Source: Bacteroidota bacterium (GTDB lineage Bacteria; Bacteroidota; Bacteroidia; Cytophagales; Cyclobacteriaceae). From it: 64,000 bases of DNA. The notes beneath the pieces were generated by a model. That model was not told the DNA's origin, searched no databases, and saw nothing but the letters and a program-made list of their open reading frames with translations. The stretch is from the NCBI GenBank assembly GCA_018266395.1, contig JAFEAM010000008.1, positions 4,461-68,460 of the forward strand, written 5' to 3'. Position 1 is the stretch's first letter. Each line of letters begins with the position of its first letter. A program made the position numbers and the translations under genes. Shown piece after piece: positions 1 through 8,546 of this stretch.

Positions 1-123
1 TCCATCGACAAGGTTAGCAAGATCAACGGCATGGACATCACGTTTGTGACCAGTGCCACAACCGACGAAGAGAGTTACGAGCTCCTGAAAGCATTCGGGA
101 TGCCTTTTGTAAACAAAAACTGA
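1..123 (+). CDS. rplE: 50S ribosomal protein L5, 3' end only
   Basis: The window opens inside a reading frame whose last 40 codons end at TGA 121-123. The tail contains [12 protein letters not shown] and ends FGMPFVNKN, the typical C-terminus of bacterial L5, where the conserved ending is a GxPF-type turn. L5 binds 5S rRNA in the central protuberance of the large subunit. The rpsN start follows after 8 bases, the usual spc-operon order. The start and most of the protein lie outside the window, so nothing can be said about the N-terminus. Confidence 0.93.
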   Translation, partial: SIDKVSKINGMDITFVTSATTDEESYELLKAFGMPFVNKN

Positions 124-131
124 CAGAAACC

Positions 132-401
132 ATGGCAAAACTTTCAATCGTAGCAAGGGACAAGAAGAAGGAGCGGCTCGTGGCCCGTTACAAGGCCAAG
201 CGTCAGGCTTTGAAAGAGGCCGGTGAGTGGGGAAAGCTGGATCAACTCCCCAGGAGTTCGTCAGCGGTCCGCATCAGGAACCGGTGCAAGCTCACAGGTC
301 GTCCGCGCGGCTACATGAGCAAATTTGGCATTTGCCGTAACCAGTTCCGCCAGATGGCCCTGGATGGCAAAATCCCTGGTTTGACGAAGGCAAGCTGGTA
401 A
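132..401 (+). CDS. rpsN: 30S ribosomal protein S14
   Basis: This 89-residue S14 assembles late into the head of the small subunit. It is the long, zinc-free (C-minus) form: the N-terminal half is lysine and arginine rich, and the C-terminal half carries the signature [21 protein letters not shown], but the two CxxC pairs of the short zinc-binding form are absent. Length matches the 89-residue family form. It sits between rplE and rpsH. The 75 bases after its stop hold a consensus promoter and a hairpin, so rpsH can be transcribed separately from rpsN. Confidence 0.98.
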   Translation: MAKLSIVARDKKKERLVARYKAKRQALKEAGEWGKLDQLPRSSSAVRIRNRCKLTGRPRGYMSKFGICRNQFRQMALDGKIPGLTKASW

Positions 402-402
402 T

Positions 403-432
403 TTGAAGTAAGACAAGGAATAAATATCTTTG
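403..432 (+). promoter_or_regulatory. Bacteroidota housekeeping-type promoter ahead of rpsH
   Basis: TTG at 403-405, a 19-base spacer and TATCTTTG at 425-432 match the Bacteroidota sigma consensus (-33 TTG, -7 TAnnTTTG) exactly, with the preferred spacing. It lies just after the rpsN stop. The expected transcript start is about 436-438 and the rpsH leader would be about 40 bases. An internal promoter would let rpsH and the genes after it be made independently of the upstream S10/spc transcript. The match is seen directly; its activity is inferred. Confidence 0.65.
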
Positions 433-459
433 CGGCCCTGTTTTGAAAAAAGGGGCCGC
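432..459 (+). promoter_or_regulatory. GC-rich hairpin in the rpsN-rpsH gap
   Basis: GCGGCCC (432-438) pairs perfectly with GGGCCGC (453-459), and T and A runs in the loop can extend the stem. No T-run follows, so it is not a standard intrinsic terminator. The left arm begins at the last base of the -7 element, so only read-through transcripts would contain the complete hairpin. Possible roles are a ribosomal-protein control site, a processing site or an mRNA-stability element; none can be chosen from the sequence. Confidence 0.5.
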
Positions 460-476
460 CCTTAACAGAAAAGAAC

Positions 477-875
477 ATGACAGACCCTATTGCAGACTAC
501 CTGACCCGGCTTAGAAACGCCATCAAGGCGCGCCATCGCGTGGTGGAATTGCCTGCCAGCAACATCAAGAAGGAGATCACCAAGGTGTTGTTTGACAAGG
601 GCTATATCCTCAATTATAAGTTTGAGGAAACCGACAACAAGCAGGGTAAGATCAAGATCGCTTTGAAATACAATCCTGAAACGAAGGATTCCGCTATTTC
701 AAAGATCGATCGCGTCAGCACGCCCGGTTTAAGGCAATATCGCCCCTCGGATGGGCTTCCCAAGGTTCTCAACGGTCTTGGCATAGCCATCCTGTCCACT
801 TCAAAAGGTGTAATCACCGACAAAGAAGCCAGGGCGTTGAATGTAGGTGGTGAAGTTTTGTGTTACGTCTATTAA
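477..875 (+). CDS. rpsH: 30S ribosomal protein S8
   Basis: S8 binds helix 21 of 16S rRNA and is a primary assembly protein of the platform; in E. coli it also represses the spc operon by binding its mRNA. The 132 residues start [15 protein letters not shown] and end with the conserved GVITDKEAR...GGEVLCYVY block. Length fits the family. It is the first gene after the internal promoter and hairpin in the preceding gap, which would suit a regulatory target, although S8 binding there is only a guess. rplF begins 9 bases after its stop. Confidence 0.98.
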   Translation: MTDPIADYLTRLRNAIKARHRVVELPASNIKKEITKVLFDKGYILNYKFEETDNKQGKIKIALKYNPETKDSAISKIDRVSTPGLRQYRPSDGLPKVLNGLGIAILSTSKGVITDKEARALNVGGEVLCYVY

Positions 876-884
876 TAAAGAACA

Positions 885-1442
885 ATGTCACGGATAGGCA
901 GACTTCCGATCGCTCTTCCCAAAGGTGTAACATGCACCTATTCAGAAGCCAATCACAAGGTTTCTGTTAAAGGCCCCAAGGGTGAGCTGCACCAGGTGCT
1001 GAAGCCCAATTTTGGGGTGAAGGTGGAAAACGATACTGTTCATGTTACGCGCCCCTCTGACGATAAGCCGGATCGCGCCATGCATGGTCTGTACCGTGCT
1101 CTCATTGCCAACATGGTGGCCGGCGTGAACAAAGGCTATCGCCAGGAATTGGAATTGATCGGTGTAGGTTACAAGGCGACAGCCCAGAGCAATGTGCTCG
1201 AGCTCAGCCTGGGTTATTCGCACAGTGTGTTCCTCGCCGTGCCTTCAGAATTGAAACTGCAGGCGGTGCAGGAAAAAGGTGCCAACCCGATGATCATCCT
1301 TGAGGGTATAGACAAGCAGTTGATCGGACAGGTTGCTGCCAAGATCAAGTCATTAAGAAAAGTGGAGCCTTACAAAGGAAAGGGTATCCGCTATGTGGGT
1401 GAATATGTACGCAGAAAGGCCGGCAAGGCAGCTGCTAAATAA
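885..1442 (+). CDS. rplF: 50S ribosomal protein L6
   Basis: L6 lies near the factor-binding region of the large subunit. The 185-residue product starts [15 protein letters not shown] and has the duplicated L6 fold. The C-terminal half contains the signature region around [15 protein letters not shown], followed by a basic tail ending GKAAAK. Length agrees with bacterial L6 (about 175-185). It is spaced 9 bases from rpsH and 8 from rplR, consistent with one polycistronic message. Confidence 0.98.
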   Translation: MSRIGRLPIALPKGVTCTYSEANHKVSVKGPKGELHQVLKPNFGVKVENDTVHVTRPSDDKPDRAMHGLYRALIANMVAGVNKGYRQELELIGVGYKATAQSNVLELSLGYSHSVFLAVPSELKLQAVQEKGANPMIILEGIDKQLIGQVAAKIKSLRKVEPYKGKGIRYVGEYVRRKAGKAAAK

Positions 1443-1450
1443 TTAAGGAT

Positions 1451-1804
1451 ATGTCCATCAAGAAAAAGGTCATTCGCAGGGAGAGGATCAAGCGCGGCAT
1501 CCGCAAGCACGTGGAAGGCACGGCCGATCGTCCCCGTCTTTCTGTCTTCAGAAGCAACAAGGCCATCTACGCACAGCTGATCGATGATGCGAAGGGCGTC
1601 ACGATCGCCGCCGCTTCATCACTTGAATTGGATAAGAACGCCAAGCTCAATGTTGAGACATCGAAGTCGGTGGGTAAAAAGGTAGCTGAAAAGGCAGTAG
1701 CCTCCGGCGTAAAGTCTGCGGTCTTTGATCGCAATGGGTATCTATATCATGGTAATGTCAAGGCTTTGGCTGATGGAGCCAGAGAAGGTGGCCTAAAATT
1801 CTAA
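1451..1804 (+). CDS. rplR: 50S ribosomal protein L18
   Basis: L18 binds 5S rRNA together with L5 and L25. The 117 residues begin with a strongly basic, disordered N-terminus and continue with the conserved [20 protein letters not shown] stretch and the C-terminal [26 protein letters not shown]. Length is typical (115-120). The gene is tightly packed: rpsE starts 4 bases after its stop, which suggests translational coupling. Confidence 0.98.
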   Translation: MSIKKKVIRRERIKRGIRKHVEGTADRPRLSVFRSNKAIYAQLIDDAKGVTIAAASSLELDKNAKLNVETSKSVGKKVAEKAVASGVKSAVFDRNGYLYHGNVKALADGAREGGLKF

Positions 1805-1808
1805 TCGC

Positions 1809-2327
1809 ATGACTCAAAGCAACGTAAGTACGGTCAAAGCCAGTGAAATCGATCTGAAAGAAAAGGTCGTGGCTATCCAGCGCGTCGCCAAGGTTGTAAA
1901 GGGCGGACGCCGTTTCAGCTTTGCTGCAATTGTGGTGGTTGGTGATGGCAACGGCGTGGTGGGTTACGGACTGGGCAAAGCCAATGAAGTTACGGATGCC
2001 ATTACAAAAGGCATCGACGATGCCAAGAAGCATCTGGTGAAAGTACCGATCATCAAAGGCACTGTTCCCCATGATTGCATTGGCAAATTTGGCGGTGGTC
2101 TCGTGTTGCTGAAGCCTGCTTCCCCCGGTACAGGAGTTATTGCCGGTGGTGCCATGCGTGCTGTTCTGGAAAGCGCCGGCGTTCACAACGTGTTGGCAAA
2201 ATCCAAGGGTTCCTCCAATCCTCACAATGTGGTAAAGGCCACTTTCAAAGCCCTTACCAGCATGCGGGATGCACGGACCATTGCGCGTAACCGCGGTGTT
2301 GAGTTGTCAAAAGTTTTTAATGGATAA
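1809..2327 (+). CDS. rpsE: 30S ribosomal protein S5
   Basis: S5 supports decoding fidelity and lies at the mRNA entry site. The 172-residue protein has the double-stranded RNA-binding-like N-domain ([18 protein letters not shown] near residue 25) and the C-terminal S5 domain containing [15 protein letters not shown] and the ending [20 protein letters not shown]. Length is within the family range. rpmD starts 4 bases after its stop. Confidence 0.98.
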   Translation: MTQSNVSTVKASEIDLKEKVVAIQRVAKVVKGGRRFSFAAIVVVGDGNGVVGYGLGKANEVTDAITKGIDDAKKHLVKVPIIKGTVPHDCIGKFGGGLVLLKPASPGTGVIAGGAMRAVLESAGVHNVLAKSKGSSNPHNVVKATFKALTSMRDARTIARNRGVELSKVFNG

Positions 2328-2331
2328 GATT

Positions 2332-2511
2332 ATGGCGAAGGTCAGAATTACCCAGATCAGAAGCACCATCAAGCGCCCCGCAACCCAGTTGCAGACGATT
2401 GAGTCATTGGGCCTGGGTCGTCGCGATAAGTTTGTAGAAGTTGAATATACTCCTCAAATCCAGGGTATGGTAAAGAAAGTCAGTCACCTGGTGAGCGTAA
2501 AAGAGATCTGA
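2332..2511 (+). CDS. rpmD: 50S ribosomal protein L30
   Basis: This 59-residue L30 has the family pattern MAKVRITQIRSTIK...TIESLGLGRRDKFVE and ends VSHLVSVKEI. A longer in-frame extension back to 2269 exists but would overlap the end of rpsE in another frame. The ATG at 2332 gives the standard length and N-terminus, so it was chosen. rplO starts 2 bases after the stop. Confidence 0.96.
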   Translation: MAKVRITQIRSTIKRPATQLQTIESLGLGRRDKFVEVEYTPQIQGMVKKVSHLVSVKEI

Positions 2512-2513
2512 AT

Positions 2514-2960
2514 ATGAAACTGCATACACTGAAGCCGGCAGCCGGCTCAACCAAAACAAACAAGCGCCTCGGACGCGGTCAGGGATCTGGTGGCAGCACG
2601 GCAGGCCGTGGCCACAAAGGTGCCCAGTCCCGTTCAGGCTATCATAAGAAATTCGGCTTTGAAGGCGGTCAGATGCCTTTGCAGCGTCGTATTCCGAAGT
2701 TCGGCTTCAAGAATAACGAGAAGATTTACTACAAGGCCATCAACCTTGATGTGCTGGAATCACTTGCGCAGAAGACCAAAGTTTCGGCTTTGAATCTGCA
2801 GTTGATGATGGACAACGGGGTGATCGGCAAGAATGACAAGGTAAAAGTGCTGGGCCGCGGTGAACTGAAATCAAAGGTGACCGTAGAGGCACATGCTTTT
2901 TCGACCACCGCAACGAAAGCCATTGAAACAGCCGGCGGCAGCGCTACAACTGTGAAATAA
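2514..2960 (+). CDS. rplO: 50S ribosomal protein L15
   Basis: L15 is a large-subunit protein with a long extension reaching into 23S rRNA. The 148 residues begin MKLHTLKPAAGSTKTNKRLGRG and show the glycine-rich GSGGSTAGRGHKGAQSRSG segment. The C-terminal globular part ends in the alternating AFSTTATKAIETAGGS motif. Length is typical. The secY start codon directly follows its stop. Confidence 0.98.
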   Translation: MKLHTLKPAAGSTKTNKRLGRGQGSGGSTAGRGHKGAQSRSGYHKKFGFEGGQMPLQRRIPKFGFKNNEKIYYKAINLDVLESLAQKTKVSALNLQLMMDNGVIGKNDKVKVLGRGELKSKVTVEAHAFSTTATKAIETAGGSATTVK

Positions 2961-4271
2961 ATGAAGCGATTCATTACCACCATAAAGAACATTTTTTCCA
3001 TCGAGGAGCTCAGGGTCCGTATTCTGAATACCATCGGATTCCTGATCATCTTCCGTCTGGGTTCTTACATCGTGCTGCCGGGTATTGAGCCGAACGCTCT
3101 TACCGGTAACCAGGGTGGTATTTTTGATTTGCTGAACACATTCCTCGGAGGCTCCTTCAGCAGGGCTTCCATTTTTGCTCTTGGCATCATGCCTTATATC
3201 TCCGCTTCCATCGTGGTGCAACTGCTCACGGTAGCGGTACCGCACTTTGCCAAACTGCAGAAAGAGGGAGAGAGTGGCAGGAAAAAGTTGAATCAGTTTA
3301 CCCGTGTGCTCACCATTGTGATCACAGCGGCACAGTCTTATGGTTACCTGCGGGCAACCATCAATCCTGAGGCGATTATCAGCCCCGGACTGTTCTTTAC
3401 GGTTTCATCCATTGTGATCCTTGTTTCCGGGACCATGTTCTGCATGTGGCTGGGAGAGCGCATCACAGACAAGGGCATTGGCAATGGTATTTCCATGCTT
3501 ATCATGATCGGGATTGTATCCCGTTTCCCTACGGCCCTTTATCTGGAAGCCACAGGCAAAGGCATGCAGGGCGCACTGCTCTTCATCATTGAACTGCTGG
3601 CGCTGTTCTTCGTGGTGGTTGGAGTGATTGCCCTCACGCAGGCCACACGCCGCATCCCGGTACAATATGCCAAGCAGGTAGTGGGCAACAAGCTTTATGG
3701 CGGCAAGAGGGATTTCATTCCTCTTAAATTGAATTCGGCCGGTGTCATGCCAATCATATTTGCACAGGCTCTCATGTTTATTCCTCCGCTGATTGCAGGC
3801 ATCTGGCGCGACAGCGATCTCGGCGCATACGTAGGCTCCACCTTCGCGGATTTCACTTCATGGCAATACAACACCTTGTTTGCCGTGATGATCCTGGCCT
3901 TCACTTTCTTCTACACGGCCATCACGGTGCCTTCCAATGACATTGCAGACAACCTGAAAAGAAACGGCGGTTTCATCCCTGGTATCAAACCCGGAAAACA
4001 GACCGCAGAGTTCATAGACAATATTTTATCAAAGATTACTCTTCCGGGCGCCCTCTTCCTGGCGGCCATTGCCATCATGCCTGCTTTTGCAGTGCGTGCT
4101 GGTGTAACGCAAAACTTCGCACAGTTTTATGGCGGAACATCGCTCCTCATTCTCGTTGGTGTGGTATTGGATACCCTCCAGCAGATTGAGAGCTACCTCC
4201 TCATGAGACACTACGAAGGGATGATGAAGTCCGGCAGAGTGAAAGGACGTTCTCAGTTTGCTGCGGCGTAA
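2961..4271 (+). CDS. secY: Protein translocase subunit SecY
   Basis: SecY forms the protein-conducting channel of the Sec translocon in the inner membrane, with SecE and SecG, and is driven by SecA. The 436-residue sequence has ten hydrophobic segments. The SecY signature region is visible around GIMPYISASIVVQLL (about residue 76) and MWLGERITDKGIGNGISMLI. The C-terminus ends in a short basic cytoplasmic tail (MMKSGRVKGRSQF). Length fits bacterial SecY. Its place between rplO and map is the standard spc-operon position, and no adk gene is inserted here. Confidence 0.98.
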   Translation: MKRFITTIKNIFSIEELRVRILNTIGFLIIFRLGSYIVLPGIEPNALTGNQGGIFDLLNTFLGGSFSRASIFALGIMPYISASIVVQLLTVAVPHFAKLQKEGESGRKKLNQFTRVLTIVITAAQSYGYLRATINPEAIISPGLFFTVSSIVILVSGTMFCMWLGERITDKGIGNGISMLIMIGIVSRFPTALYLEATGKGMQGALLFIIELLALFFVVVGVIALTQATRRIPVQYAKQVVGNKLYGGKRDFIPLKLNSAGVMPIIFAQALMFIPPLIAGIWRDSDLGAYVGSTFADFTSWQYNTLFAVMILAFTFFYTAITVPSNDIADNLKRNGGFIPGIKPGKQTAEFIDNILSKITLPGALFLAAIAIMPAFAVRAGVTQNFAQFYGGTSLLILVGVVLDTLQQIESYLLMRHYEGMMKSGRVKGRSQFAAA

Positions 4272-4277
4272 GGTTTA

Positions 4278-5072
4278 ATGATCCACCTGAAGACGCCAGA
4301 GGAGATTCAGATCATCAGAGAAAGCGCGCAGATACTTGCGCAAACTCACGGTGAAGTGGCCCGGATGATTAAGCCGGGTGTGAAGACAAAAGATCTGGAT
4401 CGACGGGCGGAAGAGTTTATCAGGGACCATCACGCGGAACCCTCTTTCCTGCACTACAATGGCTTTCCGGCCTCGTTGTGCATTTCGGTTAATGAAGTAG
4501 TAGTACACGGTTTTCCGGGTACCTACGAGTTGAAAGAAGGAGACATTGTGTCAGTGGATTGCGGTGTAAAGTATAATGGCTTTCACAGCGATTCGGCTTA
4601 CACGTATCCGCTGGAGGGTGTGACGCAAGAAGTGCTGGACCTGCTGAACCGGACGTATGATTCACTCTATCTCGGCATAGCGCAGGCGAAGGCCGGCAAC
4701 CGGATCGGAGACATCAGTCATGCGATCCAGGCCCATGTTGAGCAGTTTGGATACGGTGTTGTACGGGAACTGGTTGGGCATGGCGTTGGACGGAATCTTC
4801 ATGAAGATCCGGAGGTACCCAACTACGGTAAACGGGGGAAGGGACCCAAGATCGTCGCCGGGATGGTCTTTGCAATAGAACCCATGATAAACATGGGAAC
4901 GCAAAGAGTGGTGCAGGAGAAAGACGGATGGACCATACGGACCAATGATCGCAAACCATCTGCTCACTTTGAGCATACGGTAGCGGTTCACGAGGAACGG
5001 ACTGAAGTGCTGACGTCGCATGAAGAGATAGAGAGAAACTATACATATAAGTGGCGAAGCAAAAGTCGATAG
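4278..5072 (+). CDS. map: Type I methionine aminopeptidase
   Basis: MetAP removes the initiator methionine from nascent proteins. The 264 residues show the pita-bread metalloprotease ligands: aspartates in SVDCGV and FHSDSAY, histidine in [12 protein letters not shown] and glutamates in FAIEPM and HFEHTV, matching the dinuclear metal site. The N-terminus begins [16 protein letters not shown], typical of the type Ia enzyme. It follows secY by 6 bases, and its last 22 bases overlap infA, implying coupled translation. Confidence 0.98.
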   Translation: MIHLKTPEEIQIIRESAQILAQTHGEVARMIKPGVKTKDLDRRAEEFIRDHHAEPSFLHYNGFPASLCISVNEVVVHGFPGTYELKEGDIVSVDCGVKYNGFHSDSAYTYPLEGVTQEVLDLLNRTYDSLYLGIAQAKAGNRIGDISHAIQAHVEQFGYGVVRELVGHGVGRNLHEDPEVPNYGKRGKGPKIVAGMVFAIEPMINMGTQRVVQEKDGWTIRTNDRKPSAHFEHTVAVHEERTEVLTSHEEIERNYTYKWRSKSR

Positions 5073-5269
5073 AACAGGATGGAACGATCCAGGAGGCGCT
5101 CTCGAACGCGATGTTCAGGGTACAACTGGAAAACGGCCACGAAGTGCTTGCACACATCTCCGGCAAGATGAGGATGAATTACATCCGTATTCTGCCCGGC
5201 GACAAGGTGAGACTGGAAATGTCGCCGTATGATCTGACAAAGGGAAGGATAACTTTTAGATACAAGTAA
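5051..5269 (+). CDS. infA: Translation initiation factor IF-1
   Basis: IF-1 occupies the ribosomal A site during initiation. The 72-residue OB-fold protein reads [18 protein letters not shown], with [20 protein letters not shown] and the C-terminal [13 protein letters not shown], as in all bacterial IF-1. The start is a GTG at 5051, inside the end of map. The GTG start and 22-base overlap are unusual enough to note, but the resulting length is exactly the family length. Confidence 0.97.
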   Translation: MAKQKSIEQDGTIQEALSNAMFRVQLENGHEVLAHISGKMRMNYIRILPGDKVRLEMSPYDLTKGRITFRYK

Positions 5270-5271
5270 TT

Positions 5272-5388
5272 ATGAAGGTAAGAGCCTCCATCAAGAAACG
5301 CAGCGCAGAATGTAAAATCATTCGCCGCAAGGGCAAGCTGTATGTCATTAACAAAAAGAACCCCCGCTACAAGCAGCGTCAGGGATAA
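5272..5388 (+). CDS. rpmJ: 50S ribosomal protein L36
   Basis: This 38-codon gene was translated by eye from ATG 5272 to TAA 5386-5388. The product starts [15 protein letters not shown] and ends NPRYKQRQG, the universal L36 frame. Three of the four zinc ligands of the C-plus form are replaced (only the cysteine at residue 14 remains), so this is the zinc-independent type. It lies 2 bases after infA and 25 bases before rpsM, its normal position in Bacteroidota. Confidence 0.96.
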   Translation: MKVRASIKKRSAECKIIRRKGKLYVINKKNPRYKQRQG

Positions 5389-5413
5389 GATAACGTATTA
5401 AAAAAGATCATAC

Positions 5414-5794
5414 ATGGCACGTATTGCAGGTGTTGACATTCCGGATAACAAAAGAGGCGAAATCGGCCTCACCTATATCTATGGCCTTGGCCGCCGCTCA
5501 GCTCAGAACATTCTGACCCAGGCGGGAGTAAGCTGGGACAAGAAGGTGAAGGAGTGGAATGACGAAGAGTCAAACAAAATCCGACAGATCATTGCGGAGA
5601 AATACCGTATTGAGGGTTCACTCCGGTCAGAGACACAATTGAGTATCAAGCGCCTGATGGACATCGGTTCTTACCGCGGACTTCGTCATCGCAGGGGACT
5701 TCCTGTTCGGGGGCAGAGCACCAAGAACAATGCCCGTACGCGTAAAGGAAAGCGCAAGACAGTGGCCAACAAGAAGAAAGCAACCAAAGGTTAA
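5414..5794 (+). CDS. rpsM: 30S ribosomal protein S13
   Basis: S13 sits in the head of the small subunit and contacts the P-site tRNA and the large subunit. The 126 residues start [17 protein letters not shown], contain the helix-turn-helix-like [11 protein letters not shown] region, and end with the [22 protein letters not shown] signature and a basic tail. Length fits the family. It opens the alpha-operon portion of the cluster (rpsM-rpsK-rpsD-rpoA-rplQ). Confidence 0.98.
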   Translation: MARIAGVDIPDNKRGEIGLTYIYGLGRRSAQNILTQAGVSWDKKVKEWNDEESNKIRQIIAEKYRIEGSLRSETQLSIKRLMDIGSYRGLRHRRGLPVRGQSTKNNARTRKGKRKTVANKKKATKG

Positions 5795-5821
5795 TTAACA
5801 GCGGATCATAACATCACGGAT

Positions 5822-6232
5822 ATGGCAAACGAACAAGCCCCGGTAGAGAAAAAGAAAGACAAAAGCAGGAAGCGTACGGTAAACGTTGAGGCGGTAGGCC
5901 AGGCGCACATCAAGGCCACCTTCAATAATATCGTAATCTCCATGACCAATTCCACCGGTCAGGTTGTTGCGTGGGCCTCTGCCGGCAAAATGGGATTCAA
6001 AGGCTCGAAGAAGAACACGCCCTATGCAGCGCAAACGGCGGCGCAGGAGTGCTCCACCAAGGCTTTTGAGCAGGGCCTGAGAAAAGTGGAAGTCTTCGTG
6101 AAAGGCCCTGGTGCCGGACGCGAGTCGGCCATCCGTACCATACAGAACTCCGGGATTGAAATCCTGGCGATCAGGGATGTAACGCCACTGCCGCACAATG
6201 GATGCCGTCCCCCCAAGAAGAGAAGAGTTTAA
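5822..6232 (+). CDS. rpsK: 30S ribosomal protein S11
   Basis: S11 lies in the platform near the mRNA exit and the 3' end of 16S rRNA. The 136-residue product has a charged N-terminal extension ([13 protein letters not shown]), the core [20 protein letters not shown] and the C-terminal signature [20 protein letters not shown]. Length is slightly above the 129-residue E. coli form because of the N-terminal extension. It lies 27 bases from rpsM and 25 from rpsD. Confidence 0.98.
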   Translation: MANEQAPVEKKKDKSRKRTVNVEAVGQAHIKATFNNIVISMTNSTGQVVAWASAGKMGFKGSKKNTPYAAQTAAQECSTKAFEQGLRKVEVFVKGPGAGRESAIRTIQNSGIEILAIRDVTPLPHNGCRPPKKRRV

Positions 6233-6257
6233 TCAACAGGAATTGTAAGAACAGATC

Positions 6258-6863
6258 ATGGCAAGATATACAGGTCCGAAAGCGAAGATTTCAAGAAGGT
6301 TCAACGAGCCGATTCTGGGCGAAAGCAAGGCGCTTCAGAAGAAGAATTATGCTCCTGGCCAGCATGGAAAGACCAAAAAGAGAAAGCAATCAGAATATGC
6401 GACGCAGCTCGCTGAAAAGCAGAAAGCCAAGTATATCTATGGCGTTCTTGAGCGTCAGTTTGCACACACCTTCGACAAGGCAACCCGCAAGAAAGGGGTG
6501 ACCGGTGAGGTGTTGCTGCAGTTGCTGGAAGCCCGTCTGGACAACACAGTCTATCGGTTGGGCATTGCTCCTACCCGCCGTGCCGCACGTCAGTTGGTCA
6601 TTCATAAGCATATTCTTGTTAATGGCGATGTGGTGAATATTCCTTCATTCTCATTGCGTGCCGGTGATAAAGTAGGTGTGCGTGAAAAGTCGAAGTCACT
6701 CGAAGCAATCACCAATAGCCTGTCCATCGGCAGTGCCAAGAAATATCCCTGGTTGGAGTGGGATGGATCAGAGATGGAAGGAAAGGTGATCAACCTCCCC
6801 GTACGCGGAGATATTCCTGAGAATATCAACGAACAGCTGATCGTCGAATTGTACTCCAAGTAA
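6258..6863 (+). CDS. rpsD: 30S ribosomal protein S4
   Basis: S4 is a primary 16S rRNA-binding protein, and in enteric bacteria the translational repressor of the alpha operon. The 201 residues start [15 protein letters not shown]. The S4 RNA-binding domain is at about residues 90-150 ([13 protein letters not shown]...[12 protein letters not shown]). The N-terminus lacks the zinc-binding cysteines found in some S4 forms. It precedes rpoA by 54 bases, a gap holding a small perfect hairpin. Confidence 0.98.
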   Translation: MARYTGPKAKISRRFNEPILGESKALQKKNYAPGQHGKTKKRKQSEYATQLAEKQKAKYIYGVLERQFAHTFDKATRKKGVTGEVLLQLLEARLDNTVYRLGIAPTRRAARQLVIHKHILVNGDVVNIPSFSLRAGDKVGVREKSKSLEAITNSLSIGSAKKYPWLEWDGSEMEGKVINLPVRGDIPENINEQLIVELYSK

Positions 6864-6870
6864 CGTCTGA

Positions 6871-6889
6871 TTCCGGGTCTTACCCGGAG
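6871..6889 (+). promoter_or_regulatory. Short hairpin between rpsD and rpoA
   Basis: CCGGGT (6873-6878) and ACCCGG (6882-6887) form a perfect six-base stem with a three-base CTT loop, extendable by a T-A pair and a T-G wobble. No T-run follows, so it does not look like a full terminator. It sits in the only sizeable gap of the alpha operon before rpoA and could affect the ratio of polymerase subunit to ribosomal proteins through processing or attenuation; that role is inferred. Confidence 0.4.
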
Positions 6890-6917
6890 ACCATTAAAAA
6901 ATTTAAACCAAGGAATT

Positions 6918-7907
6918 ATGTCAATATTAGCGTTTCAAATGCCGGAGAAGGTGGTTATGGAGAAGTCGGATGACTTCCATGGATTCTTCACCTTCAAACC
7001 GCTGGAAAAAGGATATGGCGTAACCATCGGCAATGCCCTTCGCAGAATCCTGCTCTCTTCACTTGAGGGATATGCGATCACCGGTATTAAGATCCCCGGC
7101 GTATTGCACGAATTTTCTACCATCGAAGGAGTTGTTGAAGATGTTGCTGAAATCATTCTTAACCTCAAGCAGGTTCGTTTTCGCAAGCTGTCAGACAATT
7201 TTGACAACAAGATCACGGTAAGCATCAAGAAGCAGAAGCATTTCAAGGCCGGAGATATCGCAAAGTTTACATCCGCCTTTGAAATCCTGAATCCTGATCA
7301 TGTAATCGCAACCCTGGACGAGACCGCTCACTTTGAGGTTGAACTGACAATTGAAAAGGGCAGAGGCTACCTTCCCGCTGAGGAAAACAAGCCCAATGAG
7401 CAGGTATTCGGATTCATTCCGATTGATGCAATTTTCACACCTATCAAGAACGTGAGATTCAGCGTCGAGAACACCCGCGTGGAGCAGCGTACGGATTATG
7501 AGAAGCTTTTGCTTGAAATCGAGACAGACGGCTCGATCCATCCTGAAAAGGCCCTCGAAGGCGCAGCTTTCATCCTGATACAGCACTTCCGCCTCTTCTC
7601 CGACAAATCGATCGAACTCGAAACCGGTGCAGACAGCGAAGTAGAACAGGTGGATGAAGAGATGCTGCATATGCGCAAGCTCCTCAAGACTCCTCTGCAT
7701 GATCTCGACCTGTCTGTACGGGCTTACAACTGCCTGAAGGCAGCTGACGTGAAGACGTTGGGTGATCTGGTTCAGTTGGAAATTTCTGACATGATGAAAT
7801 TCAGGAACTTCGGTAAGAAGTCCCTGGCCGAGTTGGAGCAACTGGTTTCTGAAAAGAACCTGACCTTCGGCATGGACCTTGCAAAATATAAACTGGAAGA
7901 AGACTAA
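6918..7907 (+). CDS. rpoA: DNA-directed RNA polymerase subunit alpha
   Basis: The alpha subunit dimerises to nucleate core RNA polymerase, and its C-terminal domain binds UP elements and activators. The 329 residues show the N-terminal assembly domain ([26 protein letters not shown] near residue 27) and the alpha-CTD helix-hairpin-helix region with [22 protein letters not shown] and [16 protein letters not shown] near the end. Length equals that of E. coli RpoA. Its stop overlaps the rplQ start by one base (TAATG). Confidence 0.98.
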   Translation: MSILAFQMPEKVVMEKSDDFHGFFTFKPLEKGYGVTIGNALRRILLSSLEGYAITGIKIPGVLHEFSTIEGVVEDVAEIILNLKQVRFRKLSDNFDNKITVSIKKQKHFKAGDIAKFTSAFEILNPDHVIATLDETAHFEVELTIEKGRGYLPAEENKPNEQVFGFIPIDAIFTPIKNVRFSVENTRVEQRTDYEKLLLEIETDGSIHPEKALEGAAFILIQHFRLFSDKSIELETGADSEVEQVDEEMLHMRKLLKTPLHDLDLSVRAYNCLKAADVKTLGDLVQLEISDMMKFRNFGKKSLAELEQLVSEKNLTFGMDLAKYKLEED

Positions 7908-8428
7908 TGAGACACGGTAAGAAAGATAATCACCTGGGCCGTACCAAGGCTCACCGGGAGGCAATGTTGTCCAACATGGCTTCGTCCCTCCTGATCCATA
8001 AGCGGATCACCACCACGGTTGCCAAGGCAAAGGAATTAAGGAAGTTCGTTGAGCCCCTGATCACAAGGGCCAAGACGGATACCATGCACTCACGCCGTAT
8101 GGCATTCTCCTATCTCCAGAACAAGGATTCCATCAAGGCCCTTTTCGGTGAAGTTGCCACCCGCACGTCAGAGCGTCCGGGCGGTTACACCAGGATTATT
8201 AAGTTGGGCGATGTTCGTCTCGGCGACGCAGCCGAAATGTGCATGATGGAGCTGGTAGACTTCAACGACCTCTATAAGAAGGACGGTACCAAGAAGGCCA
8301 AAACCCGCCGGAGCCGCAAAGGCAAGAAGTCGGAAGGTGCTCCCGAGGCCGCATCAGCAGAGGCAGAATCAAAGGCCGAACAGCCATCCAAGGAAGAAAA
8401 GAAGCCTGAAGCGAAGAAAAAGAAGTAA
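7907..8428 (+). CDS. rplQ: 50S ribosomal protein L17 with charged C-terminal extension
   Basis: L17 lies near the peptide exit tunnel. The first ~120 residues are canonical ([21 protein letters not shown], then [18 protein letters not shown] and [20 protein letters not shown]). The last ~50 are a low-complexity Lys/Glu/Ala tail ending KKPEAKKKK, giving 173 residues against about 127 in E. coli. Such tails are common in L17 of Bacteroidota. The gene ends the cluster: a clear terminator follows 22 bases after its stop. Confidence 0.97.
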   Translation: MRHGKKDNHLGRTKAHREAMLSNMASSLLIHKRITTTVAKAKELRKFVEPLITRAKTDTMHSRRMAFSYLQNKDSIKALFGEVATRTSERPGGYTRIIKLGDVRLGDAAEMCMMELVDFNDLYKKDGTKKAKTRRSRKGKKSEGAPEAASAEAESKAEQPSKEEKKPEAKKKK

Positions 8429-8450
8429 TAGATGACTTCAATCGATAGCA

Positions 8451-8484
8451 AGAAGGGACCTGTCAAAAACGGGTCCCTTTTTTC
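8451..8484 (+). terminator. Intrinsic terminator after rplQ
   Basis: AAGGGACC (8453-8460) pairs with GGTCCCTT (8472-8479) around an 11-base loop and runs into six T residues (8478-8483). This is a standard Rho-independent terminator closing the ribosomal operon, just before the carA promoter region. Confidence 0.85.
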
Positions 8485-8517
8485 ATTTGCGTCATAGCGC
8501 GAACCCCTTCTCCGATG

Positions 8518-8525
8518 TATTTTTG
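8518..8525 (+). promoter_or_regulatory. Candidate -7 element for carA
   Basis: TATTTTTG fits TAnnTTTG exactly. No TTG is found at the expected -33 distance, so only half of the promoter is supported. The predicted transcript start near 8529-8531 lies between the upstream terminator and the TTG start chosen for carA, and this placement helped decide that start. Confidence 0.45.
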
Positions 8526-8546
8526 TTAAACCAACCACTTATTCCC

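Noticed and set aside
432-459. The rpsN-rpsH hairpin as a transcription terminator.
   Set aside because: No T-run follows the stem, and termination here would cut the ribosomal operon.
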